Assembly (NCBI RefSeq): GCF_031877795.1
Contig: NC_133933.1
Coordinates: 26,750,029-26,814,028 of the forward strand
Reading direction: 5' to 3'
Source of the DNA: Strix aluco
Taxonomy: Eukaryota; Chordata; Aves; Strigiformes; Strigidae
DNA length: 64,000 nucleotides
Positions within the stretch are counted from its first letter, which is position 1, and each line of letters starts with the position of its first letter. Below are positions 38,583 to 53,098 of the stretch, piece by piece. The translations under genes and the position numbers were made by a program. A model generated the notes under the pieces. That model saw only the letters and a list, made by a program, of their open reading frames with translations. It did not search any database and was not told the origin of the DNA.

Positions 38583-40667
38583 TCATGAGAGCCACAGGAC
38601 AGTGGTCCTGCAGGGACAACCCAAGTCAGGTCTCCCCAGATCTGCGAACCAGGGTGGTCTTTCTGAGACCCCAGAAGGCAGCTCCAGTGAGGAGGATCAC
38701 GATTAAGCCTGATACTTGGACAGAAGCACAGGCATACACTTTCAATGCTAGAAATCAGGCTAGTGTGTTTATAAGGCTAAGCTCTCCAAGGAAACAGACT
38801 TAATACTTCTTTTAAGATAAGCTGTGGTTACCCATTGTATGTCTATGTCTGTAAAACTAGGCCATTCACTTAATGTCGGTTCGGTACAGCTTGCACTCTG
38901 ACAGCAAACACGCTCATCACAGGCTCTGACTTGTGCCTTTAGTGCTGGATGACTTGAGCTGTTTTTTAAGCCTGTAAATATGCCTCTGCATTTTAATTTT
39001 CTGGGTAGAAAGGCTTCTAATCGCAAGTATTGTTATGAAATCCAAGAGGATGGCTGGAAATCCCTTGGATATATCCTGAGGATTATACACTGCTACGGCG
39101 ATGCAACACAATATACAAAAATCTACTTCACAAAAAACGTACCACTGCAGAACAAAGCTGCACTGGAGAGAAAAAAAACACAACTGGAAAACATTTTGAA
39201 TTATTTAAAGAACTAAGAAAACTTTCCCCAAATCCAATTTTCTCCAACAGTGTCACAACAACCACAAAGCCGTCATACATGACAAACTCACTAGTGTTGA
39301 AATCAAGGAAATGGCAGCGAAAAGACATTCTCAGGCTATTTCACAATTCAGTTTAAGCTGTTCATACTGCTGTGTTTATATGTCTCTCTACCTTAGCACA
39401 GAATAATCCAAATATCATTTTTCTTGTTTTCAAGTCAAGCGTTTCATTTCCCCACTTATTCATCTGCATGGTGGTTCAACCAACTGGAAGCGAATATGTG
39501 CGAGGTAAGTGGCAAAGTCAGTCTGAATATTTGGTAGAATAACAGGGCAATAAGCCTACTACTCTGCTTCACAGAAGGAGCATAGGCATTGGCTTCACGC
39601 TAAACACAGTCCTCCTGAAGTCATCCTATGAGCTTTCCTACACAACCATGTGCCTTCCGGCCTCAGAACCCCTAGCAGTGAGGGAGAACAGGGTGAATCC
39701 AGTCCTTGTGAAGCTTCTCAGAGTGAGGAGCTCACAGAACCAAACCCTTCATGCACCACACACTTGCAATGTGATTTTTGTTACTGCTTTCCCAACTGAC
39801 CCAACCTGTATTTTGGAGAAGGCTCCTTTGTGCAGGAGCAATAGTGGGTGATAGCTTTCATACCTATGCTGTTAGTGGCCTTCCAGTTCAAACTTCTGGT
39901 GAGAGAGATGAAAAAGAGCGTCAACTTTCTGTGAACATGCAGAGGTTTACCTGCTAGGCTGAGCTCATCCCATTCATCTCAAGCTGGCCAATGGACAGGC
40001 ACCTGCTACTAACACTCTCCAGGCCTCACCAGTCTGGATTAAATTCTTAAAGATAGATCCATCCAGTCTCCGGCAAACTTTTTCTTTTTAATATGGGAAG
40101 AGTACAGTTTTAACTGACAGAGGTTGGTTAACATAGACCCCTTGCACAGAGAGCAAATTAAATAGTGCACCCCACAGAACCTAATAGGCTGGCGGTCTTT
40201 GCTCTGTCATGGACTGTACCGAGTATGCTATAAACCATGGCCTAAATTGCTTTTCCTGTGAATGTGGACCTAGAAGGGGTAGTGTCCTACTGTAATAGGT
40301 CTGGAGCATGAAGTACTGCCTGTTACCTGTGGCTGCAGAGGACCGCACATAAGGCAATGTACCTTTGAACTGCTGTTTCCTGAACAAACCATGAACTATC
40401 CTTTTCCTCCCTCTATCTGCATACTTACACAGCCCCATGACCACAGTTTTTAAGTGCACATCTATCATTCATTGCAGTTGGTGGTAGCTCTTTTACTTTT
40501 GCTGCCTCATCTCACTTGGAGCTCTCCCACCATTTCATTCCTTTAAACCACTCAGCCATTTCCCCTCTTCAATTAGTCCCTTAAAACTTTCCTTCCTCTT
40601 AAGCTTATGATTATTCTTTCATTAGAGAATTTTATGGTGCCCTCTAAGGAGAACAAAATGAAATATT

Positions 40668-40680
40668 CCCCCCCCCCCCC
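40668..40680. repeat. poly(C) run, 13 bases
   Basis: An uninterrupted C13 on the plus strand; the complement is G13, able to form G-quadruplex or i-motif structures and prone to sequencing slippage. Confidence 0.85.
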
Positions 40681-43600
40681 TCCCCATTACACTGTCATGT
40701 TCCATACAGCAAAATAATGTACAACTTGTAAGAAACTGAGCCAATGCGCAGACTGATAATGAAGGTAACACCATCAAGTTTCACTCTCTTCTGGAAGGGT
40801 AAAAGAGCAAAATTGAATATACAGTCATAAAATATACGAAATTAAATAGGCCTCTACAAATGGAAGTTGCCTGTGAAAACAGTTTCCAGGTCTATGGTTT
40901 TAATTACTACATAAATGAATGGAAAACAGGATTAAGGAATTTGCACAATTGTTACACATCGTATTTGGAATCGCAGCATTTTTTTCAGTTACAATAGCAT
41001 GAAGGCATAATCCAATAAAGGCCAACTGAACTGGATCCAGCTTCTCCCTAATATTTTGGTTTGGTAGACAAGAATCTGAAATCATTCTCCAGCAGCGCTC
41101 ACTTGGGACTGAAACATGCAATATCAGGGTGATCTTGCAAAGCTTCCTCATTTCTCCTCAGGCTTTGGATTTAGATTTGCACGGATGAAAAATGTTTATG
41201 AGTTCCAGTCATTCAGCTTTGCTCATTTACCAGCTCTGTTTGTAAACAAGATTTCAAGCACTGATTGAACCCTGGACCACAATCTCCTCTAAAGGATAAG
41301 TCCTTTAAGTAGACAAAGCCACCCAGGTACAAAAGCAAAGTCTGCACATGAGGTACAGTGTTAAAACTGCTCTTGAGCCCTTGTAAGAATCCATTCATGT
41401 TTGCAAACACAAAAGCTTGGGACTTTTCATCCATGGCTAGAGTAGACCTTTCATTTTTTCCCCCCTTCCTTTTCCTGTTTTTCTTTTACTGCCATGCACA
41501 TTGATTTTAGCCTGAATAAACTGCCCATGAGTGATTGTTCTTTACATGTCTTCATGTAAGTCAATTACCTGGGAAGAATTTAGCATGCTGCACCAGCTCA
41601 TTCAAGCTTTTCTTCCTCAAGCTTAAAATCTCCCTAACTCTCCTCTCATTCACAGGTCTGCTCTTCATCTCCAGCTGGACTGAAATCCTGTAAATATTAC
41701 ACTTACAAGGTAACAGGTCTGGAATGTGAAGCATCTAAAGCTCAGCAGAGTCTCTTCTTGGCATCTCAACACATGTACTTTGTTGCCTAGTGCCAAGCAG
41801 TATTCAACTGGCTTTATTCAATTCAAATGAAGACATTAAATCCCGGGACTGTATAAACATTGTTTACCGATCAAAACCATAGTTAAGAGAAATGCCTTCC
41901 TAAGGGAAGAGACAAGTGCTACTTGCCTTTTTAGAGTCCCCAAAAAGTACACTGTCTCAAAATAAACTTTTCAATCTTGAACATATGTTTACATTTTTAT
42001 CATTCTTCATAAATGAAAGACAAGAGAAAGAAGCTAAAGGCTGTTTTGTGATGCTTTGTCCGCCTACAGGAGCCTTCCCTGTGACATTATCATCTGCACA
42101 ACAGCAAGGATCAATGCATGCAAACCTCTGACATTTTATAACAAGGTTTACAGAATAGCACTGAGAGCCAGCTGAAGGCCTTTCCCGCATGAAGAGTCTG
42201 GCACACATCTGATCATTGCCCTGCTTATACATAATTATCCCTACCGTTGAATGAATCAGGGAAGCCAGACTGAAGGCATCTGCTCAGAGCTATCTTCCAC
42301 AGCTAGGAAGGCAGAAGAGGATGCATTTACCTGGCCTTTTCCTTACATGCAAAAGCTACTGCTGATGTTGAACAATAAGAACAGAGTCATAAAGCAACCA
42401 TTAAGTTCAAATCCTCTTTATAATCAAGTGTTATTGAATGGCATCACACAGCATGGCTTGGGAAGGAAAACTCCAAGCATTTCTCGCCTGCTAACGTAGG
42501 GCTGTGTCTGTACAGGTTCAGTCTTGACAAACGCTAACTTCCAAGTGCTCTGTTCAAAATCGCAAGACCCCCTAAGGCTGGAAGAGCTCTTCTGAATTTA
42601 ATGTTTGCTCCTACTAACTTAACTGCATGGATTAGATGCTTCATGTCTAGCACAACGAGTTAGGAAGAGACAGGATTCTCAGCTTAGAAACTTCTCTCCC
42701 ATGTGAACGCAGTGGCTGGCCATGCCTACATACTGATATGTATTTAGCTCTGAATGGTTTAGCTGGCTACGTTGTAAAGACTCGTTTAAGTGAGATGCAC
42801 TGACTTGTTTAAGAAGCATTTATAGATCAGCATGGGGAAAAATGATAATACAGTGTGTAGAATTCAAAACATGGGTAAGAAATAAACACATCTTTCTCCT
42901 CCTTCCAGAGCAGCCAGTGGTCTCAGATGTTTCTCAGTGGCACTGTAACTAAATGTAAATGGATTTTCCTCTTACTGCAAATTACAGAACTTGTCACTTA
43001 AATGGTTTACCTGGCTGAAGCTGTAACACTGTTGAATTAGTAGTGTCTTTGAAAGAAGCAAAGAAGACCCAACTAAGACGTCTACACAATATGCTGAAAG
43101 TAGAGGTGTCCAATATTTCCTCTGAGAGGTAGTGTTAATAAGAAGTCATCTTACTCAGCAATAGAAAATTCACATCAAATATAACTTTACCAGTCCAATA
43201 TAGGCTATATGGTGCTCACATACCTTGAGGCAGAAAGTTGTGCCTTGCTAACCTAATTCCCAGAAACATGAAAGCTCACTGTCCTCCTCATGTGAGAAGT
43301 GCATTTCTCTATTGAAACTAAGGAAAGAGGACTACTCCATAATGACATGCCTTTAGGACAGCCTGCAGTAAGGCTAAACAGAACAATAAAAAAAAAACCC
43401 CATACATTAAACCACCTTCTACCATTAAGCCTGACCACCTAAACTGCTCACAGGTAACGAGACCCTACTGGCAGGTAAAGAGAGATTGCCATGTGTGCAG
43501 AGGGCAGTATCTTGCCATGGTCTGCCACAGCCACCTGCTGGGAAGGGCAAAAAGATTGCCGCCTTCTCCTGTTGTGAAGGAGAGATGGCCAAGGCAATAG

Positions 43601-44208
43601 ATATATCTCAGCTCAATATTAGACATGAGAGAAGCATAGAATATTGTTAACTAATGGCTCCACTTCAGTCTCTCCTTGTTGATACCAGATCTGGAACTGC
43701 ATTGCCCTGGACTGAAATGCAGGTTTTACCTCTCAAAATACGAAGTAGAAACAAACAAAATCTCTTTGAATCCGAAAAGACACCAATACTTGGCACAGAC
43801 ACTTATGAAAGAACCTCTGACTAGTGGCAAGATGTGGGAAGACCATTGCTTCTCAGACTCTCTTGTTCCATTTGAACATTTTTTTATATTAGATGCTAGA
43901 AATGTTCTAGATATTGATGACTAGAAGTGATTTATTCCAACAGTCTGGTTTTTTACTCAAAACCACCCTTTTCCAACCTGATCTAAATTGTGGTTTCCAA
44001 CCTTCATTGGTCCAAGCACATTAAGAGTAAGTAAATAATGCTGTTTTGAGCAAGTGAGAGCCTCCTCAGCTCGCTTCAGAACAGCGATATGATTAAAAAA
44101 AAAAAGCTAAAAAGTGTATTGCCAAAAAACTACAGTCAAGAGTTTGAGCTTTTCAAGTTCTAATATTTGTTATTGCTATCACAAATCATTGCTATTTCTG
44201 ATAGTCTA

Positions 44209-44251
44209 AAAAAAAAAAAAGAAAAAAAGAAAAAGAGTAAGAAAAAGAAGA
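44209..44251. repeat. A/G-rich polypurine tract
   Basis: Runs of A with interspersed G (AAAAAAAGAAAAAG-type), interrupted by one T at 44238. Simple low-complexity DNA. Confidence 0.8.
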
Positions 44252-46939
44252 TAATTTTTCTGAAACCTTTCAGGCTAACATAGTAAGATGTCCTAGACAG
44301 CTTTCTGAGTTTTAAAACCACCCCATTTCAAATACTGGTTAATGTAAATCTGGAAAGTTGCCTTGTCTGGAGTAAAATCATATACAGATTGAAAAAGGAT
44401 TAAGTCTTTTGTTCCAATATATGCACTTTTTATATTTTAACCTTCTAGTGTCTGGAACGGAAGAGGAGAGTTGGGGAATAAGGAGAACAGAATGGTACAG
44501 TTCACTGTGACGGCTGCTGCTGCAGGTAGGTACTCTCTTTTCACAATACACAAGGTAACACGGGGCATTATAGACACTTGACTGTTATTCTATAGTGTGG
44601 CCCCTCCTTGTGACAGGTTAACACATGAGGAAATGGCACAACTTCATATCATAGTGGGCACTTAGTTCTTGTCTGTGCTATTCATAGCTGACTGTTCCAG
44701 TTTACAAGGCTAGACTAGTTTTCCTGTGTCCAAATAAAACAGCTCGATGGATCCAGTTGGATTTTCCAAAGCGCAAGATAAATGTCTTTTCCCGAGATGT
44801 TACAAATATCAATCACTCTGAGTGTAGCCACCTGCTTCAGATTCACCTGCAGAGGACTGGGTTTTAGATACACATCACCAAGACTGAGTTTCTGATTCTT
44901 TTTTTTGGTGAGTTTTATCAGTCACTGAAGGAGACATCATGATAACAAAAGTATAGTGCAGGACAGCTCTGCACTAGAGGTATCTGAGTGACAAGGGTAT
45001 GGACACACACGATGAGTGGGCTCACAGTATCACCAGGACAATGGAACTACACCCAAGCTTAACAACAGATGACTTTTTACCTTCTATTTTTAATGGAGAT
45101 TTTTGGTCAATTAATTTTAATCCTTTACCTCCACCTGAAATTTCACCTATTTTGTTTTACAATTTTTGCAGTAATTGCAAAAGAAATTGGCTTCATATTT
45201 GCAAGCAACATACTTTCTGCTTTTTTGAGCACACATAAATGTTTGAGACAAAATTCGCTGGAAAAAGAGGCATGCATACAAACATACACACACATATATG
45301 CACACAAGGAAACCAAAAATATAAAACAATATATATTTCAGACTAACAAGATGATATCCAACTAAATATTAGAAAAAGATGTTCTGACCATTTATGATTC
45401 AGAAGGATCCAAAACTAACGCAGACTCCAGACAGAGATCACATTCAATGAAAGAGCTCCACAAATTGCATCATACAACACCATGACTGCGATAGTGAATA
45501 TGGATAGCAATTACAGAGTCAACGTCTGCATTTCTTAAAGATCAAAACAGACTAAGAATGCATCAGTGGCTTCTCGGAATAACCTAAAGAATGATCTGAA
45601 AACACATTAGTTCAATGGAGCATGAAAACTATGGTGGCTCTTCACAGCAAGTTTTAAATTTTCTGTTCTACATGTGATATTAGTCATACTTCCTACTGGT
45701 GGGGCTCTGCAGGTATTCAGCTGACCTGTGCCTACAGAAGTAGGGCTCCAGAAATAGTCTTTACTGCTTTAGTCATATGACACTTGCACAAATTACTCAG
45801 GATTCTCAAGCTTCTTAAGAACCATATGCAGAGGGACACTGGAAAGTAGATTGTAAAACAGGGAACTGTTCAGAGAGTTTGCTGTCGAGTAGGGTGTTCT
45901 GTTTGTAGTACTGGTTGCATACCCTGGAGGCAGAGTCCTTCTAAACACTGATACAAAAGAACACGTGACAGTGAAATATTGTACATATTTACACAAAACA
46001 CGATATGCTTCAGGACTATTGTAGCTCTACCTAACCGAAGGCTAACTTAATGTCGAAAGGAAAAGCTCCACATTTCAGAGGTGGAACTTCAGAATTCACA
46101 ATGAAGGTGTCTTCAAAATACACACGCAAATTACATCTGTAATGAGGAGGTGATGCCTTTTTCCTGGCTTTGTATATATGATACACAAACACTATAACAC
46201 TACAGGATCACACATTCAAATGAGAAGTATGGGACACCAGCTAACCATCCTATAGTCATGCCAAGTAACAAAGAGCAAATATTTGCCATTTTCAAATTTA
46301 CAGAATAGATTATTTTACATATGAAAAAAAGCATTACTGGAACCTAGAAGGCGCAAAACCATAACAAAAAGTAATCACAAATATTAAAATGACTGAGAAA
46401 ATAATCAAAAACAATTCTTCAACTGGAAGGACACGGCAAGACAAGGGTTGATAGCGTATGGCAGATAAATGAGTTCTCACTGCAACACTGCAGCAAAAAT
46501 AGTGTTCTCAGACTGCAAGGAAAGGTGAAAATAAGTCTTTTACTACAGAAATTCACTGGGATCACACAGACAAAAATATTCTTCCTTTCAGTGCTGGACA
46601 TCTCTTTCCGTTAGGATAGTGTAAAAATGGAGAGAAGTCAGAGCTAAGCAAGGAGATCTAGTGGCTCCAGAGTCTGATGAAAGACAACAAAGACTGAATA
46701 CCTATATGAAAAGCAATGCAGTGGGTCAAAACTCAACCATGTAGACACATCTGAAGCATGTAATCATCAAAACATGACACCAGGTTTTAGGGCAGCAATA
46801 TCATTACCTTGGTGTCCACCTTGCTCACTAAGAGAAGTATGGAGCTGCTGCATTACGTTTTAGGCAGTTCTGGCCTCTGGATGATAAAAACTGAGAAGAC
46901 AATTGAATGGACCAGAAAGAATAAAGTGAAGAACTAACA

Positions 46940-46964
46940 CCCCCCCCCCAAAAAAAAAAAAAAA
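46940..46964. repeat. C10 run directly followed by A15
   Basis: Ten C (46940-46949) abut fifteen A (46950-46964). It is a compound homopolymer and a likely site of length polymorphism or sequencing error. Confidence 0.85.
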
Positions 46965-48889
46965 TTAGCATCTTTTTAGACTGTGATATGCAGTGTAGTT
47001 TTCTATTTGGTTTGACGTGTTTCCATATTTCACCTAACTGTAGCTGGCAGTTAAGCATCTATTTTAAACCAATAATCCAAGTGGCCTCTAAAAGTAGTGC
47101 AAGTGGCAACTTCCAAAAACTTTTACACTTGGCATTTAAAAGCAGACTAAATGAAAAAGGACATGCCAGCAATGGTGGAGAAACAAACCACTTGCCAAGC
47201 AGATCCTTTGTAATCTCACCTTCTACCTCACCATGTATATAGTTGAGTTCTTAACTATACTTTCTAGAAGGAAGAAGTAATTAGTGACTTCTCACATAGA
47301 AACAACAAGTTTGGGGGAGATTAAACATGGCACACCTACCCTCCAGATTTGCCACTTATAAAAATTAAAACTTCGCAGTTGACTTCGAAAAGTAATTAAA
47401 AGAAATACAACGCAAGCACATCAGAAGCAGACTCTGCTCTCAGCTCAACTGGAACAAACCAGGGCAGTTTCCCCTGCAGTGGACACAACTGCTTGAAGTT
47501 TTGGCAGCTGAGGATCCAGTACATGAACATATAGTTCATTTTGAAAATAAGTTACCAAAATGCTAATCTAACGATTAGGTGAACAGCACCTACTTAGGAT
47601 AAACCACATCTCTGGTTAAACTGTGGCACCACTTGCCAAAAGCACTGCAAACACGTAACATCCCCCTCTCCCTTGCCAAGAGTACAAGGAAGGACACCTG
47701 GATACAGCAAGGGAGCCACCAAGACTTGAAGCAAAAGGGAAGAGAAAAGAAAGGTAAAAAAGATGAGCTCATGTGCAAACTAACATAATCCATGGATCAA
47801 ATATAGGCCACTAGAAAAAATGATGCTCAGAAATCACTAATAATTGCAGGAGACAAAGCACCACTGTCCTAGAGACCTGGGCCAGGTACTGTGCTGGCAT
47901 GAAACTCGAGTAGTCCCCATCCAAAGAAACAAAGCCCAAAGAACCAAGAATATTATGTTTCTCATAAATATCAATTTTATGCTCTGGAATAGCAAATCTA
48001 GCCAATGTTGTACACTCAGTCAGAAAATGATACAGCTTTGTTTTGATTTCTTGAAAAGAGTATGAAAAAGTTACTTCTTAAATCATTTGGTTATTTCAAA
48101 ATAGAGGCCTGAGAGAAAATGCTTAGAAGTTATTTCTCCATTCTTTTCATAGCTTCCATTTTTTGAAAGGGCACCAAATCCTAATTCCATCTGAAAAAAA
48201 GAACAACAATAATAATGCAAGATGGGGAGGGTCAGAGCTAAGCTCTGTTCTTCTCATTTGATAGCCTCCTGTAAGCATCTGTGGAGACCCCTGAATAAAA
48301 GATACTACAGAATGCTACTCATCATCCCTTGGATTGATTTTTAAAACAAAAAAGGTATGATCATAACACTGCTCAAATTTGACAAGTGACTTTTATACAC
48401 AGCCAGCAACTCAATTCACTGTTTGCAATATATTTCCACAAAAGGGATTCCCAAGGTCTATCTCACTTCTCCAAGTATGTAGCAAGCTACAAACCAATTA
48501 ATTGACCAGTTGGTGAACAAGGGCCACACACAATGTAAAAAACCCCAGACACAGACCATGATTAGAGGCAGAGACCCAGGGCACAGATACATTCAGCCCC
48601 TCCCTCCATTTTTCTACCTCTCTTATACAAGCAATGCAGGTCTAATGCACAGTCTAGGATGCAAAGCACTGTGGATACCTGAACATTTTTCTACACTTAC
48701 CTAAACTTTTGAAAAGATCTGCCACAAATTAATACATTACTCCTTATCTACTTTACTGTTCCTTATTGCTTCTAGTAGCAATTACACTTACATGTAAGAA
48801 AAGACAGTTTTAAATATACTGTCAAGTACATAGTACCAGAAGGTTCGAATAGAGCAACCTATGCTATTCATTTAAAAACAAAAAAGGCC

Positions 48890-48920
48890 GGGGCGGGGGG
48901 AGGGGGGGAGAAGGGAGGGG
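48890..48920 (+). other. G-quadruplex-forming motif
   Basis: The plus strand has G runs of 4 (48890-48893), 6 (48895-48900), 7 (48902-48908), 3 (48913-48915) and 4 (48917-48920), separated by loops of 1-4 bases. This satisfies the usual G3+N1-7 pattern with short loops, which favours a stable structure. On the minus-strand transcript it would be C-rich, so any quadruplex forms in DNA or in plus-strand RNA. Confidence 0.7.
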
Positions 48921-48974
48921 AATAAGAAGTAGTGAGGAATTAAAGACAGAACAAGAGTGGAAAAATATTCAAAC

Positions 48975-49632
48975 AAACTATTTGTTAGCACCTGGAAGGA
49001 AACAAGGAGTTGAATAACAGCTCACATGGACTTGTCAGAAGCAATTAGTGTCCATACAACTTGAAGTGCCTTCAGGACTGGATAATAAGCTTTGCAAATA
49101 GAAGAGAAACCGCAGATGGCATTTATCTTGACTTCAGTAAGCTTGGACACTGACACGCTCATTAGCAAACGAGGGAGATATGGTCTAGACAAAAAAACAG
49201 AGTAGGTAGGCTGCAAGACTGGGAAACTCCCCTGAGAAAGCAGTTATCAGTGGTTCCTAGTTAAAACAGAAGCATCTACCCCACTAGGTGCCGCAGAGGA
49301 ATGAGATTACTACAGAGCTATAAAACATGGAGTAATGAGTAAACTGGCGTTGCTCAGCCAAAAGAGATGACTGAAGGTGTTACATAAAAACAGCCTTCAG
49401 GTATGTAAACAGCTGCCACAAAAAGCAGGGGAATAATCTATTTTCCATGTCCATGATGGATAAATTATGACAGAATAGGTTGCAGGGGGAGGGTGTGTTG
49501 GTGACTGGAAGCCTTTAAGAAAAGGTTACACAAATATCTACCTTGAATATCATGGCTACAGTCAACACCCTCTTCTAACACAGGACCAATGGAGCAGCCT
49601 CTTGAAGTCCCTCCAACTCCATATTTCTTCTG
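48975..49632 (+). mobile_element. CR1 LINE remnant, sense orientation
   Basis: Collinear CR1 reverse-transcriptase ORF and 3' UTR text is recognisable: TTGTTAGCACCTGGAAGGAA, AACAGCTCACATGGACTTGTC, the FIYLDFSK-like segment GGCATTTATCTTGACTTCAG (49119-49138), AGTGGTTCCTAG, GATAAATTATGACAGAATAG, and near the end CTTGAAGTCCCTCCAACTCC with TTCTTCTGTGATA (CR1 3' terminus). It is internally deleted and full of frame breaks, so it cannot move. Boundaries are estimates. Confidence 0.8.
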
Positions 49633-52600
49633 TGATAACTGGCTGTTGGCAAACAGCTAGTGTTCCTGAACAGGCTAAACAAATACATCTACTGATTCCT
49701 ATAGGTGTCAGATATACAAAGTAATTCTGGAACGTATGTCATTAGGTCAGGTCCCAGAGAGTGCAGATCAATACATGAACTCATACTAACATCAACAGAC
49801 CTGCCCTGCAGCCAGCCTCAAACCATGCCCAGTATGCAGCTGGGAGCACTGAGCTGAAGCTGCCGTGCACAGAAGGCTCCCGCTGCAGCCAGAGTGAGTG
49901 ACAGGCTTCTAAAACCTTTCCTGTAGGAATGATTTCTACGTGCTATTAATTACAGACCTACCAGACAGCTTAACTTAAAAATTTAACAATGTTTCTCTGA
50001 AGCATTCAGCTTTCTGGGTAATGCACTTGGAAGTCTGCTGCAACTATCCTGCAACTAGCTAATAAACTGTAACAGCTCCTTAAGTTAAAGACATAAGCCT
50101 TGTGCTAAAGGAATTTATACCAGCATATTTGAAATATATAATAACGCAAGTGTAATGAGTAAACTCTCTGTGGTATTAATATCAAGTTTATGCTTAACAC
50201 AGTAAATAATTATAACTGATACTCCATCCCATGGTCTTGAATTCCCCAAACTAGGATGCTGTGTTGTACAGTACTTTCCTCCATTGGTGATTCATTATCT
50301 TGGGATTGCTTGTTATATCGCTTGAAAAGTTATATTCAGTGTGAAGAGTGATGGCAAAGTTTTAGTAAAATTACTACAATTTTTTTTTCCTTAGTCTTTG
50401 GCATTATTTCATGCTAAACTTTGAACTTGCTGCTTTCACTGACATGCATTTCAAGTTTAAAGCAGAACAGTCCAATAGCTGAAGCCAAAAGTTTGACCTC
50501 CATTATAACTGCTGTAATCTTCTGGGAAAATATCCTCTTGACTCTAATTTCTCTTTTCAGACTCACCATGCTGCTGATGAGAAATAATAGTTATTGGGGC
50601 TGTAAGGCCAAGATTAATGTCTGGCCCTGAAAAAAAAACCCAAACCAAAACAAAAAAAACACCAGTAGCACTGAATGACACATGAAGTTTCTCCATTTCT
50701 CATGTACGATCACTTCCTAGATAAGCATACTGGACTAGTGCAGCCGTGAGATCATGAACACTATCACATGAAGAAATATTTAAGATCACATGAAAGCCTC
50801 TGGTTTCGAGCACACATGCCTTTTGCAGTGTAACTGATTATACCACGGAGCATCATTATCTGACTTGTCAGTTTAGACAGGAAGGTCTGTAGGGCTGGGA
50901 GAAGTACTGCGAGATCAACAGCGTCTCACGCAACAGGGTCCTGATCTCTCACTGGGGCTTGAGCAACTACTGTAATACAAGTATTACGGCATTCTTCACT
51001 TTGCCTCAATTGGATAGTGTTGTTAGATGGATGCAGCATGTTTCTATCAAGAAATACTTGGCCACGCTTCTACTGGAGTGAAATGATCCCTGTAAATACA
51101 TGGACAAACTGTGGCTGGCCCTTGGCTCCACACATCAGAAAACCTCTCTGTCAGCAGCTGCAATACGGGGTGAAAGTTGGCTGATGCACTAGCAGGACCA
51201 GAATGGGAGCAAAGAAAAGGATCTCTGTTACAGGAGCTGTGGAGAGCCCTGACTCACCAAACATGGGCAGTTACAGCCTCCCCAGCTGGACTGTTCCTAC
51301 CCATGGATGTTTTACTTAGCACCTCTCAATAAGACGAAGGGGGGAAGAAAAGAAAAAAAAAAGGAATACCCAGAGTGAACTTCTTTCTCTTTTTTCAGTT
51401 TTTCCAGCATAGAAGAACAAGACTGCTTTCACGTAGATTTTTTTCTTTTGTGACATCAATGAAAGTTTAAAGTGCCTTGTCAAAAGTGATGAAAAAGTTA
51501 TAAACAACACAGAATAGCCGCCAATGCCCTTGAACTAAGAGTGCTCCTGCCTACCTGCTTAGCTGTCAGTACCCAAAAACAGTACTACTGTTTCATAACG
51601 GTAAAAGTAAGATGGGTATTTTGGTATTTACTTGAGGTTAACAAAGTCTCTAAGGCAGAAGGATCCCGGGCTCTCACAGGCTTTCCAAATTCCAGTCAGA
51701 AACATGAATTCTTACCAGAAAGACTCTGAAGGAGCAAATGCCATTTGTGCAGCACACATGATGTATTTGCTCTTGGTGGTATTGGCTGCTTTTAGCCAAG
51801 TCAGCCACCGGCAATTTTTGAGTCCAACCTGAGAAGCATGAATTTCAAAAATCCAAACTAGAAGTTTGTAAAGCTCATCTCACCATACCTAGACTTTTAC
51901 AAAAGCAGATAAAACAAAGCCTCTTCCATAAGTTAAACAAAATGTTTCTTTCACCTTGGAAAACTGCATGGGAAGATGAGAGAAGTTTCATCTCATGGAG
52001 GCTTTGTACTTCTTTGAGGCTTCCCATCACTGTTGATGCAACTGTAGCAATCAGCTCCTCAGATGAGTTATCTTTTGTAACCAGTGGTTCTGTCAGTTGT
52101 GACTTTAGGTCAAGTCAGGAACCCCTCATCATTTGCTGACTTCACTCAAGGTTCATGGCAAAGCTGAACCAGTACAGATACAGAGAAATATATCACTTAC
52201 AAAAGTGGCATGAGAATCCATGGCATCCTCAGTTATCTCCAAAATGCCTTAGGAAGAAGGCAAGAGAACACTGACAGATGTAGGCATGTCAGACTTGGAG
52301 GCAAGTAACAGAAAGCCTTCTCCAACGGGAGTCATTTTCACACTGGGACTTCTTCTGAAACATGTCTGTGACAAAACCATGAAAGAGAACAGATGCTTCC
52401 AAACTTCTCAGAAGCTTAGAAGACAAGTATTCTCACTCGTGTATTCCTGATGAAGGCCCCAACAATGGAGACCAAGGAATTAAGTTTAATTAGATTTTAC
52501 CAGGAAACCTGAAAATGTCATTTCAAAGAACGCTCCATAAAGTAAAGCATTTGCAGTGTTGCTGACGGCAACTTGTCTGTAGGTCCCCAAAGCCAGAATG

Positions 52601-53041
52601 CAATGCTGAAGCACTCCTCCTGCCCAACACTTCACCTCAGCAACAGGGCTCAGGTACTCTGCATTGTTTAGGGCTCCAAAATCAAACTCACAAATCCAAA
52701 CATAACCAGAACTTTGAAAAAGACAAAAAAAAAAAAAGATACAGAAATCAGGACATTACAGTGTGCACCAACCCTAAATACACTAAATATAACGGAACAG
52801 GATAAACCATAGACCTAGATCCTGTTCTTAACAGGAGAATCGTATGTGGATGATTACACAAAAAGGAGATTCATACAAGGTGATAGTGATGGTGGCTAGG
52901 CATGTGGGAGCACTCATCTTCCCTTACTGGGTATTCAAAATTGGACACAGAGAAACTTGTGCTGGATTGCCCAGCACAGATTAGTATTTTTAATCTATTG
53001 CTATTTCTAAGAGCAAGTTGCTCTCTCCTCTTTTTTTCTTT

Positions 53042-53061
53042 AAAAAAAAAAAAAAAAAAAA
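53042..53061. repeat. poly(A) run, 20 bases
   Basis: An uninterrupted A20 on the plus strand, directly before the CpG-dense patch at 53099-53285. No retroposed gene is recognisable upstream of it. Confidence 0.9.
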
Positions 53062-53098
53062 GTGAGTGGGCCTCACTGCTCAGCTATTCTAACTGGAA

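Noticed and set aside
38196-38706. Four overlapping open frames (85-130 codons) on both strands
   Set aside because: GC-rich composition with few stop triplets explains them; no domain, no splice or start context stands out. The composition itself is reported instead.
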